From: Clostridia bacterium | GTDB taxonomy: Bacteria; Bacillota; Clostridia; Christensenellales; Borkfalkiaceae | Direction of reading: 5' to 3' | Length of the DNA: 64,000 bases | NCBI GenBank assembly: GCA_017624285.1 | Contig: JAGANI010000042.1 | Coordinates: forward strand, 1 to 64,000 | Translations under genes and position numbers: made by a program | The notes under the pieces: generated by a model | What the model was told of the DNA's origin: nothing | The model's database searches: none | What the model saw: only the letters and a program-made list of their open reading frames with translations | Shown: positions 1 through 8,616 of the stretch, piece by piece | Position numbering within the stretch: position 1 is the stretch's first letter | How the letters are laid out: the number at the start of each line of letters is the position of its first letter

Positions 1-51
1 ACCACCCCGTTTTTTTGACCGATTTTTGACTTTGTAAGAGATTTTTAAGAG

Positions 52-87
52 AAAAAAAGTAGTCACTCTCCGAGAAGAATGACTACT
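52..87 (-). terminator. Terminator after ppdK
   Basis: A long near-perfect hairpin (AGTAGTCA...TGACTACT) at 58-87 is followed on the minus strand by a run of seven T. It lies about 55 bases past the ppdK stop codon. The remaining bases 1-51 show no recognisable gene. Confidence 0.8.
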
Positions 88-142
88 AAAACCTTATTTT
101 TTAATTAAAAATTGAATTTTTACCGCTTTTTAGGGTTAATTG

Positions 143-2770
143 TTAACCCCTAGGATTACGGATATTAGCTTGTGCTGCGGCTAAACGAGCAATCGGAACT
201 CTATAAGGCGAGCAAGAAACGTAATCTAAACCGATAGTATGGCAGAATTCAACAGAAGCGGGGTCGCCACCGTGTTCACCACAGATACCGCAGTGGATAT
301 CTTTGTTTTCGCCCTTACCGAGTTTAACAGCCATTTGCATAAGTTTACCAACACCAGACTTATCGAGTTTAGCGAACGGGTCGTTTTCGTAAATCTTAGT
401 ATCGTAGTAAGATGATAAGAACTTACCAGCGTCGTCACGGCTAAAGCCAAAAGTCATTTGGGTTAAGTCGTTAGTACCGAAACAGAAGAACTCTGCATGT
501 TTAGCGATTTCGTCAGCGGTTAAAGCGGCACGTGGGATTTCGATCATAGTACCAACTTGATAGTTAACGGTTGCGTTAGCAGCTTTAATTTCTTCTTCAG
601 CAGTAGCAACTACTACCTTTTTAACGAATTCTAATTCCTTAACGTCGCCAACTAACGGAATCATGATTTCGGGCTTAACAGTCCAACCGGGGTGAGCCTT
701 TTTAACGTTGATAGCAGCCCTGATAACAGCCTTAGTTTGCATTTTAGCAATTTCGGGATAAGTTACGGTAAGACGACAACCACGGTGACCCATCATAGGA
801 TTGGATTCGTGTAAGCATGCGATGATTGCTTTGATATCTTCAACAGACTTGCCTTGTGCTTTTGCGAGTTTCTTGATATCTGCTTCTTCAGTAGGAACGA
901 ATTCATGAAGCGGGGGATCTAAGAAACGGATAGTAACGGGCTTGCCTTCTAAAGCTTCGTATAATTTTTCGAAATCGCTTTGTTGGAAAGGTAAAATCTT
1001 TTCAAGAGCGGCTTCTCTTTCTTCTACGGTAGAAGAACAAATCATTTCTCTAAACGGATCGATTCTGCCTTCTTCAAAGAACATATGCTCGGTACGGCAA
1101 AGACCGATACCTTCTGCACCTAATTCAACAGCCTTAGCAGCATCACGCGGGGTATCAGCATTGGTTCTAACACCTAATACACGATATTTATCTGCCCAAG
1201 CCATAATTCTGCCAAATTCACCAGAAATGGTAGCATCAACGGTAGGAATAATGCCGTCGTAAATGTTACCAGTAGAACCGTCGATGGAGATATAATCGCC
1301 TTCAACAAACTTCTTACCTGCTAAACGGAAGGTTTTATTAGCTTCGTCCATATCGATTTCTTTACAACCAGATACACAGCAAGTACCCATACCACGCGCA
1401 ACTACTGCTGCGTGAGAAGTCATACCGCCACGAACGGTTAAGATACCTTGAGAAGCCTTCATACCCTCGATATCTTCGGGGGAAGTTTCAAGTCTTACTA
1501 AAACGACCTTTTCGCCCTTAGCAGCCCAAGTCTTAGCGTCTTCAGCAGTAAATACGATTTTACCACAAGCAGCGCCGGGAGATGCGGGAAGTGCCTTGCC
1601 GATAGCGGGAGCAGCCTTTAATGCCTTAGCATCGAATTGCGGGTGTAAAAGGGTGTCTAAGTTACGGGGGTCGATCATTAATACTGCTTCTTTTTCAGAA
1701 ATCATACCTTCGTCAACTAAGTCGCAAGCGATTTTTAAAGCTGCCTTAGCGGTACGCTTACCGTTTCTTGTTTGAAGCATGTATAATTTTTTATCTTGGA
1801 TGGTGAATTCCATATCCTGCATATCTCTGTAGTGGTTTTCTAAGAGGTTGCAAACTTTAACGAATTCATCATAAACTTCAGGCATAACGTCTTTTAATTG
1901 TTCGATTGATTGAGGAGTTCTACCACCTGCAACAACGTCTTCGCCCTGAGCGTTCATTAAAAACTCACCCATGAGTTTCTTTTCGCCAGTAGCGGGATCA
2001 CGAGTGAACGCAACGCCAGTACCAGAAGTTTCACCCATGTTACCGAAAGCCATCATTTGAACGTTTACAGCAGTACCCCAGCTATACGGGATATCGTTGT
2101 CACGACGGTATACGTTTGCACGGGGGTTGTCCCATGAACGGAATACCGCTTTGATAGCGCCGAATAATTGTTCGGTAGGATCGGTGGGGAAATCTGTACC
2201 GATTTTAGCTTTATATTCAGCCTTAAATTGGTTAGCGAGTTCCTTTAAATCTTCAGCAGTTAACTCGGTATCTTGAGTAACGCCTTTTTCTTCCTTCATT
2301 TTATCGATAAGTTCTTCAAAATATTTTTTGCCGACTTCCATAACAACGTCGGAATACATTTGAATAAATCTTCTATAGCAGTCCCATGCCCAACGGGGGT
2401 TGCCAGATTTTTTGGAAAGAACTTCTACAACGTCTTCGTTTAAACCTAAGTTTAAGATGGTGTCCATCATACCAGGCATAGATGCCCTAGCGCCAGAACG
2501 AACGGAAACTAAAAGAGGGTTTTCCATATCGCCGAACTTTTTACCGGTGATTTCTTCCATCTTTTTGATATTTTCCATAATTTCTGCTTGAATGGATGCG
2601 TTGATTTCTTTACCATCGTCGTAGTACTTTGTGCAGGCTTCAGTAGAAATTGTAAAACCTTGGGGTACGGGAAGACCTAAGTTGGTCATTTCAGCAAGGT
2701 TAGCGCCTTTACCGCCAAGAACTTCACGCATTTTGCCGTTGCCTTCGCTAAATAAATAAACGTACTTCAT
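143..2770 (-). CDS. ppdK: Pyruvate, phosphate dikinase
   Basis: Interconverts pyruvate, ATP and phosphate with phosphoenolpyruvate, AMP and pyrophosphate; in anaerobes it often works as a PPi-linked glycolytic enzyme in the cytoplasm. The 875 residues match the usual family length. Order: N-terminal nucleotide-binding domain starting with GGKGANLAEM, the swivelling phosphohistidine domain with GGMTSHAAVVARG near residue 455, then the C-terminal PEP/pyruvate TIM barrel with the GLCRTEHMFF motif and the active-site Cys in CGICGEHGGDP near 830. It is monocistronic, with its own promoter and terminator. An AAGGAG lies upstream of the ATG, slightly far away. Identification is secure. Confidence 0.98.
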   Translation of the reverse strand: MKYVYLFSEGNGKMREVLGGKGANLAEMTNLGLPVPQGFTISTEACTKYYDDGKEINASIQAEIMENIKKMEEITGKKFGDMENPLLVSVRSGARASMPGMMDTILNLGLNEDVVEVLSKKSGNPRWAWDCYRRFIQMYSDVVMEVGKKYFEELIDKMKEEKGVTQDTELTAEDLKELANQFKAEYKAKIGTDFPTDPTEQLFGAIKAVFRSWDNPRANVYRRDNDIPYSWGTAVNVQMMAFGNMGETSGTGVAFTRDPATGEKKLMGEFLMNAQGEDVVAGGRTPQSIEQLKDVMPEVYDEFVKVCNLLENHYRDMQDMEFTIQDKKLYMLQTRNGKRTAKAALKIACDLVDEGMISEKEAVLMIDPRNLDTLLHPQFDAKALKAAPAIGKALPASPGAACGKIVFTAEDAKTWAAKGEKVVLVRLETSPEDIEGMKASQGILTVRGGMTSHAAVVARGMGTCCVSGCKEIDMDEANKTFRLAGKKFVEGDYISIDGSTGNIYDGIIPTVDATISGEFGRIMAWADKYRVLGVRTNADTPRDAAKAVELGAEGIGLCRTEHMFFEEGRIDPFREMICSSTVEEREAALEKILPFQQSDFEKLYEALEGKPVTIRFLDPPLHEFVPTEEADIKKLAKAQGKSVEDIKAIIACLHESNPMMGHRGCRLTVTYPEIAKMQTKAVIRAAINVKKAHPGWTVKPEIMIPLVGDVKELEFVKKVVVATAEEEIKAANATVNYQVGTMIEIPRAALTADEIAKHAEFFCFGTNDLTQMTFGFSRDDAGKFLSSYYDTKIYENDPFAKLDKSGVGKLMQMAVKLGKGENKDIHCGICGEHGGDPASVEFCHTIGLDYVSCSPYRVPIARLAAAQANIRNPRG

Positions 2771-2851
2771 TTATCAAAAATCTCCTTAAAAATTTTTTAT
2801 CAATACATTAATGGTTAAACCTTTTACGTTACGAGTGGCTTAACCTTATCT

Positions 2852-2880
2852 ATTTTATACTATTTGTGAATTTTTTTCAA
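2852..2880 (-). promoter_or_regulatory. ppdK promoter
   Basis: On the minus strand TTGAAA (2875-2880) and TAAAAT (2852-2857) are separated by 17 bases. The leader that follows contains an inverted repeat GGTTAA...TTAACC at 2812-2844 that could be a 5'UTR hairpin or an operator. A seen motif, not tested. Confidence 0.5.
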
Positions 2881-2928
2881 GTAGATACAGCAACTTTTTT
2901 ATTATATAAAAAACTTTTTAAACAAAAA

Positions 2929-2946
2929 ACACCCTTTTTGGGGCGT
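2929..2946 (-). terminator. Terminator after recO
   Basis: Minus-strand hairpin ACGCCC...GGGTGT followed by a T-rich stretch, 17 bases past the recO stop. The stem includes G-T pairs and is modest. Confidence 0.6.
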
Positions 2947-2962
2947 TTTTACAAAAAATATA

Positions 2963-3685
2963 CTATAACTCTATAAAATCTTTAAGCGCTTTTAACTTTT
3001 CGCCGATTCTTTCTTCAATATAAAAATCAATTAATTTAAGCGCTCTTTTTAGATACTGTGTATCAACGTCAATAACTTTAGCATTTAATAAGTTTTCAGC
3101 ATTTAGTAAAACCGAGTAGGTTTTTGCGCTGATTTCCATACTATTAGTAACGCACTCGATACAATAAAACGAACCTGAACTTGCGTCAAAAAATACCCTA
3201 CCAGTGATATCTTCGCCACAAGTTGCACAAGTAGCTAGATTAAAACCATAGCCGGAAAGTTTTAAAGCTTTAAGTAAAAAGTCGATTAAAACAACTTCTT
3301 TTATACCGTCGCCGTAGCAAAGATTTTTTAAAAAAGTGGCAAGTAAATCAAAATGCTCGGGCAATACCTCGCCTTCTGGACAAAAAGCTTTAATAAAATC
3401 TAATGCCACAGCCCCTGCGTAAAAAGCAACTATGTCTTCCCTTAAAGAATAAAACCCATCGTACATAGAAGCGCCCGTAACTATATTACGATTTGTGGAG
3501 GACGCTAAAATAAACTCTGCAAAACAAAAAGGCTCGGAGCAAGCCTTTAACTTTGCCCCCGCCTTTTTTACGCCTTTTATTTTTGTGGTGATTAAGCCTT
3601 CTTCCAAGGTAAAAATGGTTAAAATTTTATCAGCCTCTAAGTAAGAAACTGATTTAACCACAATACCGTTCACCTTTTTTTCCAT
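2963..3685 (-). CDS. recO: DNA repair protein RecO
   Basis: RecO helps load RecA on SSB-coated single-stranded DNA in the RecFOR pathway. The protein has an N-terminal OB fold (VNGIVVKSVSYLEADKIL..FT) and a C-terminal helical region with a four-cysteine zinc site (CATCGED and CIEC near residues 155-180). I chose the ATG at 3685, which reads MEKKVNG and has GGGGTG upstream. A GTG four codons earlier has no ribosome site. The position downstream of era and yqzL is the classic Firmicutes order. About 240 residues is normal. Confidence 0.93.
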   Translation of the reverse strand: MEKKVNGIVVKSVSYLEADKILTIFTLEEGLITTKIKGVKKAGAKLKACSEPFCFAEFILASSTNRNIVTGASMYDGFYSLREDIVAFYAGAVALDFIKAFCPEGEVLPEHFDLLATFLKNLCYGDGIKEVVLIDFLLKALKLSGYGFNLATCATCGEDITGRVFFDASSGSFYCIECVTNSMEISAKTYSVLLNAENLLNAKVIDVDTQYLKRALKLIDFYIEERIGEKLKALKDFIEL

Positions 3686-3720
3686 AAAATAGCGCACCCC
3701 GTATACCGTCGTTTTGTTTT

Positions 3721-3837
3721 TTAAGTTTTAACGTCGGATTTATTTGATAGTTTTTTGTATAGCGAATAATACTTAATATCGCCTGTATTTTTAAAAAGTT
3801 GCCAACAAATATTTTTAGCGGATAAGTCTTTTTCCAT
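3721..3837 (-). CDS. yqzL: YqzL-like small protein
   Basis: A 38-residue ORF lies between era and recO, exactly where yqzL sits in Bacillus. It has a strong ribosome site (GGGGAGG, six bases before ATG). The core ICWQLFKNTGDIKYYSLYKKL resembles the YqzL pattern of a Trp-x-x-Phe-x-x-Thr-Gly stretch followed by an aromatic-rich helix. The function of YqzL is not known. Location, ribosome site and motif all agree, so I regard it as real despite its size. Confidence 0.8.
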   Translation of the reverse strand: MEKDLSAKNICWQLFKNTGDIKYYSLYKKLSNKSDVKT

Positions 3838-3886
3838 CTTACGCCTCCCCTATATTAGGGTGCGCGACTTACCTAAATTTATTCTT

Positions 3887-4780
3887 TTAACACTTATTAT
3901 CGGGATCATAATAACCGTATTCACGTATTAAAGATTCCGAATCACGCCAGTTTTCCTTAACCTTAACGTAGGTGGTTAAAAAAACTTTTGCGCCTAAAAA
4001 TTTTTCCATATCACTACGAGCGTATGACGAAACTTGTTTGATAGCCGCCCCTTGTTTGCCGATTAAAATGGCTTTATGGGCAGGTTTTTCGCACACGATA
4101 TCAAGGTTAATATCGTACATATTTTTAGCGTCGATATATTTAAACTCGTTAATAACTATTGCTATACCGTGTGGGATTTCTTTATCGAATTTTACTAAAA
4201 TCTTTTCACGCATGATTTCTGAAATCATAAACCTTTCAGATCTATCAGAAATTACGTCTTCGGTAAAGACTTTATCGCCTTCGGGAAGTTTTGATAATAT
4301 AACCTTTAATAATTCTTTAATATTTTTACCTTTTCTTGCAGAAACGGGTATTACGTCTACGTTATAATCGGTAAATTTAACGAGTTCTAATGGAACTTCT
4401 TTTTCGGGCATAATATCAATCTTGCTCATACAAACGATTAAAGGTATATCGCTTGAAGAAAACTTTTCTAAAAGCCTTAAATCTTCCGAACGAACGCCTG
4501 CATGCCCGTCTATAACAAACAAAATTAAATCAACGTCTTTTGCCGTACCGTTAGTAGTCCTTTGCATAAAGGCGTTTAGCGCACCTTCCGCCTTGTAAAT
4601 ACCAGGGGTATCCGCAAAAACTATTTGATAATCATCAGTAGTTAAAATGCCTAAAATCCTATCACGCGTAGTTTGTGGTTTTGGTGATACGATTGAAACT
4701 TTTTCGCCAACTAATACGTTAACCAGGGTGGATTTACCCGCGTTTGCGCGACCTATTACCGCAACTGTACCGGCAATCAT
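3887..4780 (-). CDS. era: GTPase Era
   Basis: Ribosome-assembly GTPase that binds the 3' end of 16S rRNA. G1 is GRANAGKS (residues 10-17), the G2 region is QTTRDRILGI, G3 is DTPG, and G4 is the variant MSKID in place of NKxD. A C-terminal KH domain contains GKQGAAIK. The 297 residues fit the family. The start overlaps the ybeY stop as TAATG, implying translational coupling with the rRNA-maturation enzyme upstream. Confidence 0.97.
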   Translation of the reverse strand: MIAGTVAVIGRANAGKSTLVNVLVGEKVSIVSPKPQTTRDRILGILTTDDYQIVFADTPGIYKAEGALNAFMQRTTNGTAKDVDLILFVIDGHAGVRSEDLRLLEKFSSSDIPLIVCMSKIDIMPEKEVPLELVKFTDYNVDVIPVSARKGKNIKELLKVILSKLPEGDKVFTEDVISDRSERFMISEIMREKILVKFDKEIPHGIAIVINEFKYIDAKNMYDINLDIVCEKPAHKAILIGKQGAAIKQVSSYARSDMEKFLGAKVFLTTYVKVKENWRDSESLIREYGYYDPDNKC

Positions 4781-5256
4781 TAATCATCATCCCCCAAACC
4801 AAGTTTTTTAAGAACGCGTTTTTCGATAGCGCGCATTTGTAATTTATCTTCATCAATCATATGGTCGTAACCAAATAAATGCAACAACCCGTGTACTGTT
4901 AAATAGGTGTATTCCCTTTCTGCTGAGTGACCAAATTCTTCCGCCTGACGCTTAGCTTGCTCCGCACAAATAGCAACCGAGCCTATTGCCAAATATTTGC
5001 CATCGCAAGAAAAGGGATAATCGCGAGCGTATAAAACCTTGCCACGTATATTATCTAACGTAGGAAAAGACAAAACGTCTGTAACCTTATCGATATTACG
5101 TTTGGTTTTATTAAGTTCTCTAATTTCGTCTTCGCTGGTGATAACTACTTCAGCAAAAAGCTTGTCCTTTTGACCTAATTCTTTATAAATAATTTTAGCG
5201 ATTTTTTTGACGTTTATGTTACCGTCGCCATCAATGATAAACCTATTAAAAAACAT
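4780..5256 (-). CDS. ybeY: Endoribonuclease YbeY
   Basis: Zinc-dependent RNase involved in 16S rRNA 3'-end maturation and ribosome quality control. The metal-binding signature HGLLHLFGYDH (H-x3-H-x5-H) is intact near residues 121-131. The TDVLSFP motif of the family is also present. The length of 158 residues is normal. It is cotranscribed with era, which binds the same rRNA end. Confidence 0.97.
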   Translation of the reverse strand: MFFNRFIIDGDGNINVKKIAKIIYKELGQKDKLFAEVVITSEDEIRELNKTKRNIDKVTDVLSFPTLDNIRGKVLYARDYPFSCDGKYLAIGSVAICAEQAKRQAEEFGHSAEREYTYLTVHGLLHLFGYDHMIDEDKLQMRAIEKRVLKKLGLGDDD

Positions 5257-5290
5257 TTTTATACCTTCTAAAAGTTAAGCTAGTGTAAAA

Positions 5291-6793
5291 CTACTCCTCA
5301 TCTTCATCATCAATTTGATGAACGTCCGTTTGCGCAACGATGCTTTCGATATCAACTTTAGGATATTGCACCCTGCTGTGATAAATACCCGTTAAGTTAT
5401 TAACCAAAATATGCCTTATAATGTTTAAGTCCTTAGTAGTGATAGGACACTCGTCAAACTGACCTAAACTCATACGGTCGTTTATGATTTTATCAATAAC
5501 GTTGTAAGCGCTTTCTCTTGAACGGTCTTTTAAACTTCTAATAGCGGCTTCTGCCCCGTCGGCAATCATTATTATTGCTGAAATTTTAGTTTGTGGCTTT
5601 GGCCCGGGGTAACAGAACTGCTCGATACTAACTTCTGTATCAGAAAACTTTTTAGCCTTTGCATAGAAATACATAATAGGTAACGTGCCGTGGTGTTCTA
5701 AACAAACGTTAGCAATTTCTTTAGGATATCTACGACGCGTTAAAAGCTCGTACCCGTCTTTTGCGTGCGACTTAATAATAGATGCGGATAGTTCGGGTAA
5801 AATTTCATCATGAACGTTATGCGTAACTTGGTTTTCCTTAAAAAACTCAGGATCACGAAGTTTACCTATATCGTGATAATAAGCGCACGTTCTTGCCATT
5901 AAAGAATCTTCCCCAAGGGCGGTAGCACAAGCTTCTGCAAGGTTTGCTACTACGATAGAGTGGTTAAACGTACCAGGCGCTTCTTCAATAAGTTTACGGA
6001 CAAGTGGATTGCTGTGAAGAGTAAGCTCGGCAAGTTTATAGGTGGTAAGTTTTCTAAATAATGCTTCGAACACGGGTAACATTGCCAAAAATAGCACTAC
6101 TGCAAGTATACCTGACACACCTGCGCACACCAAACCCATAACATCCGATAAGATATTAAAGTTTTTAAGTACTAAAAAGCACAGCACGTTGGTAACACCC
6201 AACACAAAACCACGCATAATAGCCGTTAAACGAACGGAAACGCCACCGATAAGATAAATTGCAAGTATCGCCGTGGAGTAACCCATAAATAGCGATGCGT
6301 ATAAATCGGGATTGTTTGGTAATAAAAGCGTGTTGGTAAAAATATCCGTCAAAAATACCAAAAGAGTATTAGTAAGCGTAATATAAACTGCTGAACGTTT
6401 ACCAAAAAACTGAACGGCAAGTAAAGATACTAACGCCAACGGACGAAGGTATACGCTTAAATATCTACCGATTAAACAACATACGATTAAAGTTATTTCT
6501 ACTATTGCAAAAAGCATTTCTAGATTTTTGGCTTCCTTAAAAAAGGACTTATCATCAAAATACATGCATAGTAAAAGTATCGAAATAAATAATACCGTTG
6601 AAAGCAACAAATAAATAAAATCAGCCCGACCATTGAAATAATCGTTGAAGGAAATAGCAGATTCGTTTGTAGCGTTCAAGGCGATACTACCGACGTATAT
6701 ACCGATAATAATTAAAATATTTACTAAAATTACGGCTACGTCTTTAACTACCTGAACGGCTGTGATTGCCGTTTTGCTTTGTAACGTCTTCAT
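5291..6793 (-). CDS. PgpH/YqfF-type HD phosphohydrolase, short form
   Basis: Membrane-bound HDIG phosphohydrolase; characterised relatives hydrolyse cyclic di-AMP. Several membrane segments fill about residues 15-240, followed by a cytoplasmic HD domain (NHSIVVANLAEA, CAYYHDIGKL, then HHGT further on). Typical relatives are about 700 residues, with a large extracellular domain after the first helix. Here, at 500 residues, only about 30 residues separate helix one from helix two, so the 7TMR-HDED sensor region is missing. It sits between yqfD and ybeY as in other Firmicutes, but phoH is absent from the block. Confidence 0.88.
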   Translation of the reverse strand: MKTLQSKTAITAVQVVKDVAVILVNILIIIGIYVGSIALNATNESAISFNDYFNGRADFIYLLLSTVLFISILLLCMYFDDKSFFKEAKNLEMLFAIVEITLIVCCLIGRYLSVYLRPLALVSLLAVQFFGKRSAVYITLTNTLLVFLTDIFTNTLLLPNNPDLYASLFMGYSTAILAIYLIGGVSVRLTAIMRGFVLGVTNVLCFLVLKNFNILSDVMGLVCAGVSGILAVVLFLAMLPVFEALFRKLTTYKLAELTLHSNPLVRKLIEEAPGTFNHSIVVANLAEACATALGEDSLMARTCAYYHDIGKLRDPEFFKENQVTHNVHDEILPELSASIIKSHAKDGYELLTRRRYPKEIANVCLEHHGTLPIMYFYAKAKKFSDTEVSIEQFCYPGPKPQTKISAIIMIADGAEAAIRSLKDRSRESAYNVIDKIINDRMSLGQFDECPITTKDLNIIRHILVNNLTGIYHSRVQYPKVDIESIVAQTDVHQIDDEDEE

Positions 6794-6804
6794 TTTAAAC
6801 TTTT

Positions 6805-7710
6805 TTAGCCAGAAAATACAGTTACCGTATAAAAAACGGTTACTTGGTATTTATAACAGGCTTCATTCTCCTTAACATAGGTTACTTGTACTTCATTATC
6901 AGCGCAAGCGCTTTCTAAAATAGCAAACGCCTCGGCTGTATTAGTGGAAAACTCGTCTTCTAAAAAATAAGTAAAGGTTTTTTGCGTTTTAATTTTAGCA
7001 AAAGCGTATACCCCAACTTGGTTAAAGCCATCACCATTAGGGATAGAACCATCTACGAGGACTTGACCCTTAACCACAGTATCGCCAACGCTAACCGAAG
7101 GTGTGCCTGAATACGCTTTTAAATAAGTTACGACGCCGTCTACCGTCGATTGCAACACATTAGACGTAGACATATCGCTTTTACCATCGTTTTTATTTAG
7201 ATACGCCGTTACTATAAGCCTTGCGCCCTGACGTTTTAACGACACGAAAGATAAAAAAGCGTTATCTTTAAGCATATCACTTTGCAACCCCTGTAAATCG
7301 ATATCGGAAAAACGTGTAAAAGGCGTTACCCCGTTATTAAAAAGATATTTTTTAATAAAAACCGATTTAGAAGTTGCGTCGCCTTTGACTTCGATTTTAA
7401 GAACGTATGACGATATCGATACGGCAACTATTGCAAACAGTATTGCCCCTAAAATAAACCCTACCGAGCGTTTTAGTAAGCTTACTAAACCCGTTAGCCC
7501 GTATCTTCCCACTATAGTAGTATTATAACACAAATTATTTGTAATTGCAAAAACTTTTTGTAATTGTTGTGCGCGAACGGTTAAATAGATGGTTTTTTGC
7601 CCTGTTTTTTTAAGGTTTAAAAGCAAAATTTTGTGTTTTTTGAACTTTTCGATAAGTCTATCAATATTTAAACCGTCTATTTTTATCCTTACAAAACCTT
7701 TTTTTACCAT
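6805..7710 (-). CDS. yqfD: Sporulation protein YqfD
   Basis: Sporulation-associated membrane protein; its biochemical role is not firmly established. It has a basic N-terminal region, one transmembrane segment near residues 85-110 and an extracytoplasmic C-terminal part. At 301 residues it is shorter than the roughly 400-residue Bacillus version. Its start overlaps the yqfC stop (TAATG) and GGGGA precedes it. The pairing with yqfC supports the assignment and suggests a spore-forming lineage. Confidence 0.85.
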   Translation of the reverse strand: MVKKGFVRIKIDGLNIDRLIEKFKKHKILLLNLKKTGQKTIYLTVRAQQLQKVFAITNNLCYNTTIVGRYGLTGLVSLLKRSVGFILGAILFAIVAVSISSYVLKIEVKGDATSKSVFIKKYLFNNGVTPFTRFSDIDLQGLQSDMLKDNAFLSFVSLKRQGARLIVTAYLNKNDGKSDMSTSNVLQSTVDGVVTYLKAYSGTPSVSVGDTVVKGQVLVDGSIPNGDGFNQVGVYAFAKIKTQKTFTYFLEDEFSTNTAEAFAILESACADNEVQVTYVKENEACYKYQVTVFYTVTVFSG

Positions 7711-7985
7711 TAAAAATCCCCTTTTTCGTTAAAAAACACGGATAAAATTTCGCCACCGATACAAATATCGCTTTGACAATATTTTTTTATTAATAAATTT
7801 TTGCCCGTAACGACCAAAACACCTTTTTTAAGTTTTAAAACTATTTTGTCGTTTGCATAACTGACGATAGAAACGATGTTTTCAAAATAGCCCGATTTTT
7901 TTGCATAAACGGTATACCTAAAATTAGTGGGGGAAACTTCTTCCCCAACGAGAATCTCTTTAAAAAAATTATCTAAAAAACCCAT
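7710..7985 (-). CDS. yqfC: Sporulation protein YqfC
   Basis: A 91-residue YabP/YqfC-family protein, the usual size. The β-rich C-terminal half (KIVLKLKKGVLVVTGKNLLIKKY) followed by an IGGEIL segment is characteristic. First gene of a minus-strand operon running through yqfD, pgpH, ybeY, era and recO. Known members act during spore development in the mother cell. Confidence 0.85.
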   Translation of the reverse strand: MGFLDNFFKEILVGEEVSPTNFRYTVYAKKSGYFENIVSIVSYANDKIVLKLKKGVLVVTGKNLLIKKYCQSDICIGGEILSVFFNEKGDF

Positions 7986-8088
7986 ACGATATTTTATGCT
8001 TATTTGCTTTTTACTATGATTTTTGAATTATTAAAAAGGCGTTTTTTTAAAATTAAAGTCAGATTTGATAAAAAAATTGGTTTTTGCA

Positions 8089-8117
8089 TTGATAAAAACA
8101 CTTTTTAATGCTATAAT
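8089..8117 (+). promoter_or_regulatory. Promoter of the 8147 gene
   Basis: TTGATA (8089-8094), a 17-base spacer and TATAAT (8112-8117). It lies about 30 bases before the ATG at 8147. Confidence 0.65.
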
Positions 8118-8146
8118 ATCAATGAAAAATTAAGGATTGGTTTTTT

Positions 8147-8581
8147 ATGAAATTCAAAAATAAATTAAGCGTTTTAATTTTAATACTCGTAGGACTTGTA
8201 TCCGCGATGGCCTTAACTGGCATTGTTACTAATATCGTTATGATTTTTGAAGTTGCGCCTAACGTGTTAAAAATAATAATACACGTTTTGCTTGCATTAT
8301 GCTGTGGCGCAATTTTAGGCGTGGGATTAAGCATAATCTTTAAGTCATACTATAAAATCGATAAGGGCATACTTATAAAAACTATGGGCGTATTTAAAGA
8401 ATACGTAAACCTAGCAAAGGTTACTGAAATTTGCCGTTTTACCGATAAACACGCTTTGGTTTTATACGACGACGTCAGTTACATAGTCGTAAACATACCT
8501 GAAAGTGATTTTGATAAGTTTATTACCGCAATACGTGAAGTAAACCCAGATATAGCATACGACTGTAAATCAGATAAATAA
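8147..8581 (+). CDS. Small membrane protein with PH-like domain
   Basis: A 144-residue protein of unknown function. Two transmembrane helices (about residues 8-35 and 42-65) are followed by a compact β-rich cytoplasmic part (YYKIDKGILIKTMGVFKEY, ending in an amphipathic helix FDKFITAIREV). This layout resembles bacterial PH-domain membrane proteins. The gene is monocistronic with its own promoter and terminator. AAGGA lies about 10 bases from ATG. I infer only the fold, not a role. Confidence 0.7.
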   Translation: MKFKNKLSVLILILVGLVSAMALTGIVTNIVMIFEVAPNVLKIIIHVLLALCCGAILGVGLSIIFKSYYKIDKGILIKTMGVFKEYVNLAKVTEICRFTDKHALVLYDDVSYIVVNIPESDFDKFITAIREVNPDIAYDCKSDK

Positions 8582-8591
8582 ATTGATAAAA

Positions 8592-8614
8592 GCCCCCTAA
8601 CGGGGGCATTTTTT
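8592..8614. terminator. Bidirectional terminator
   Basis: Hairpin GCCCCC-TAAC-GGGGGC at 8592-8607, followed by seven T on the plus strand. It separates the convergent 8147 gene and uppP. Confidence 0.8.
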
Positions 8615-8616
8615 TG

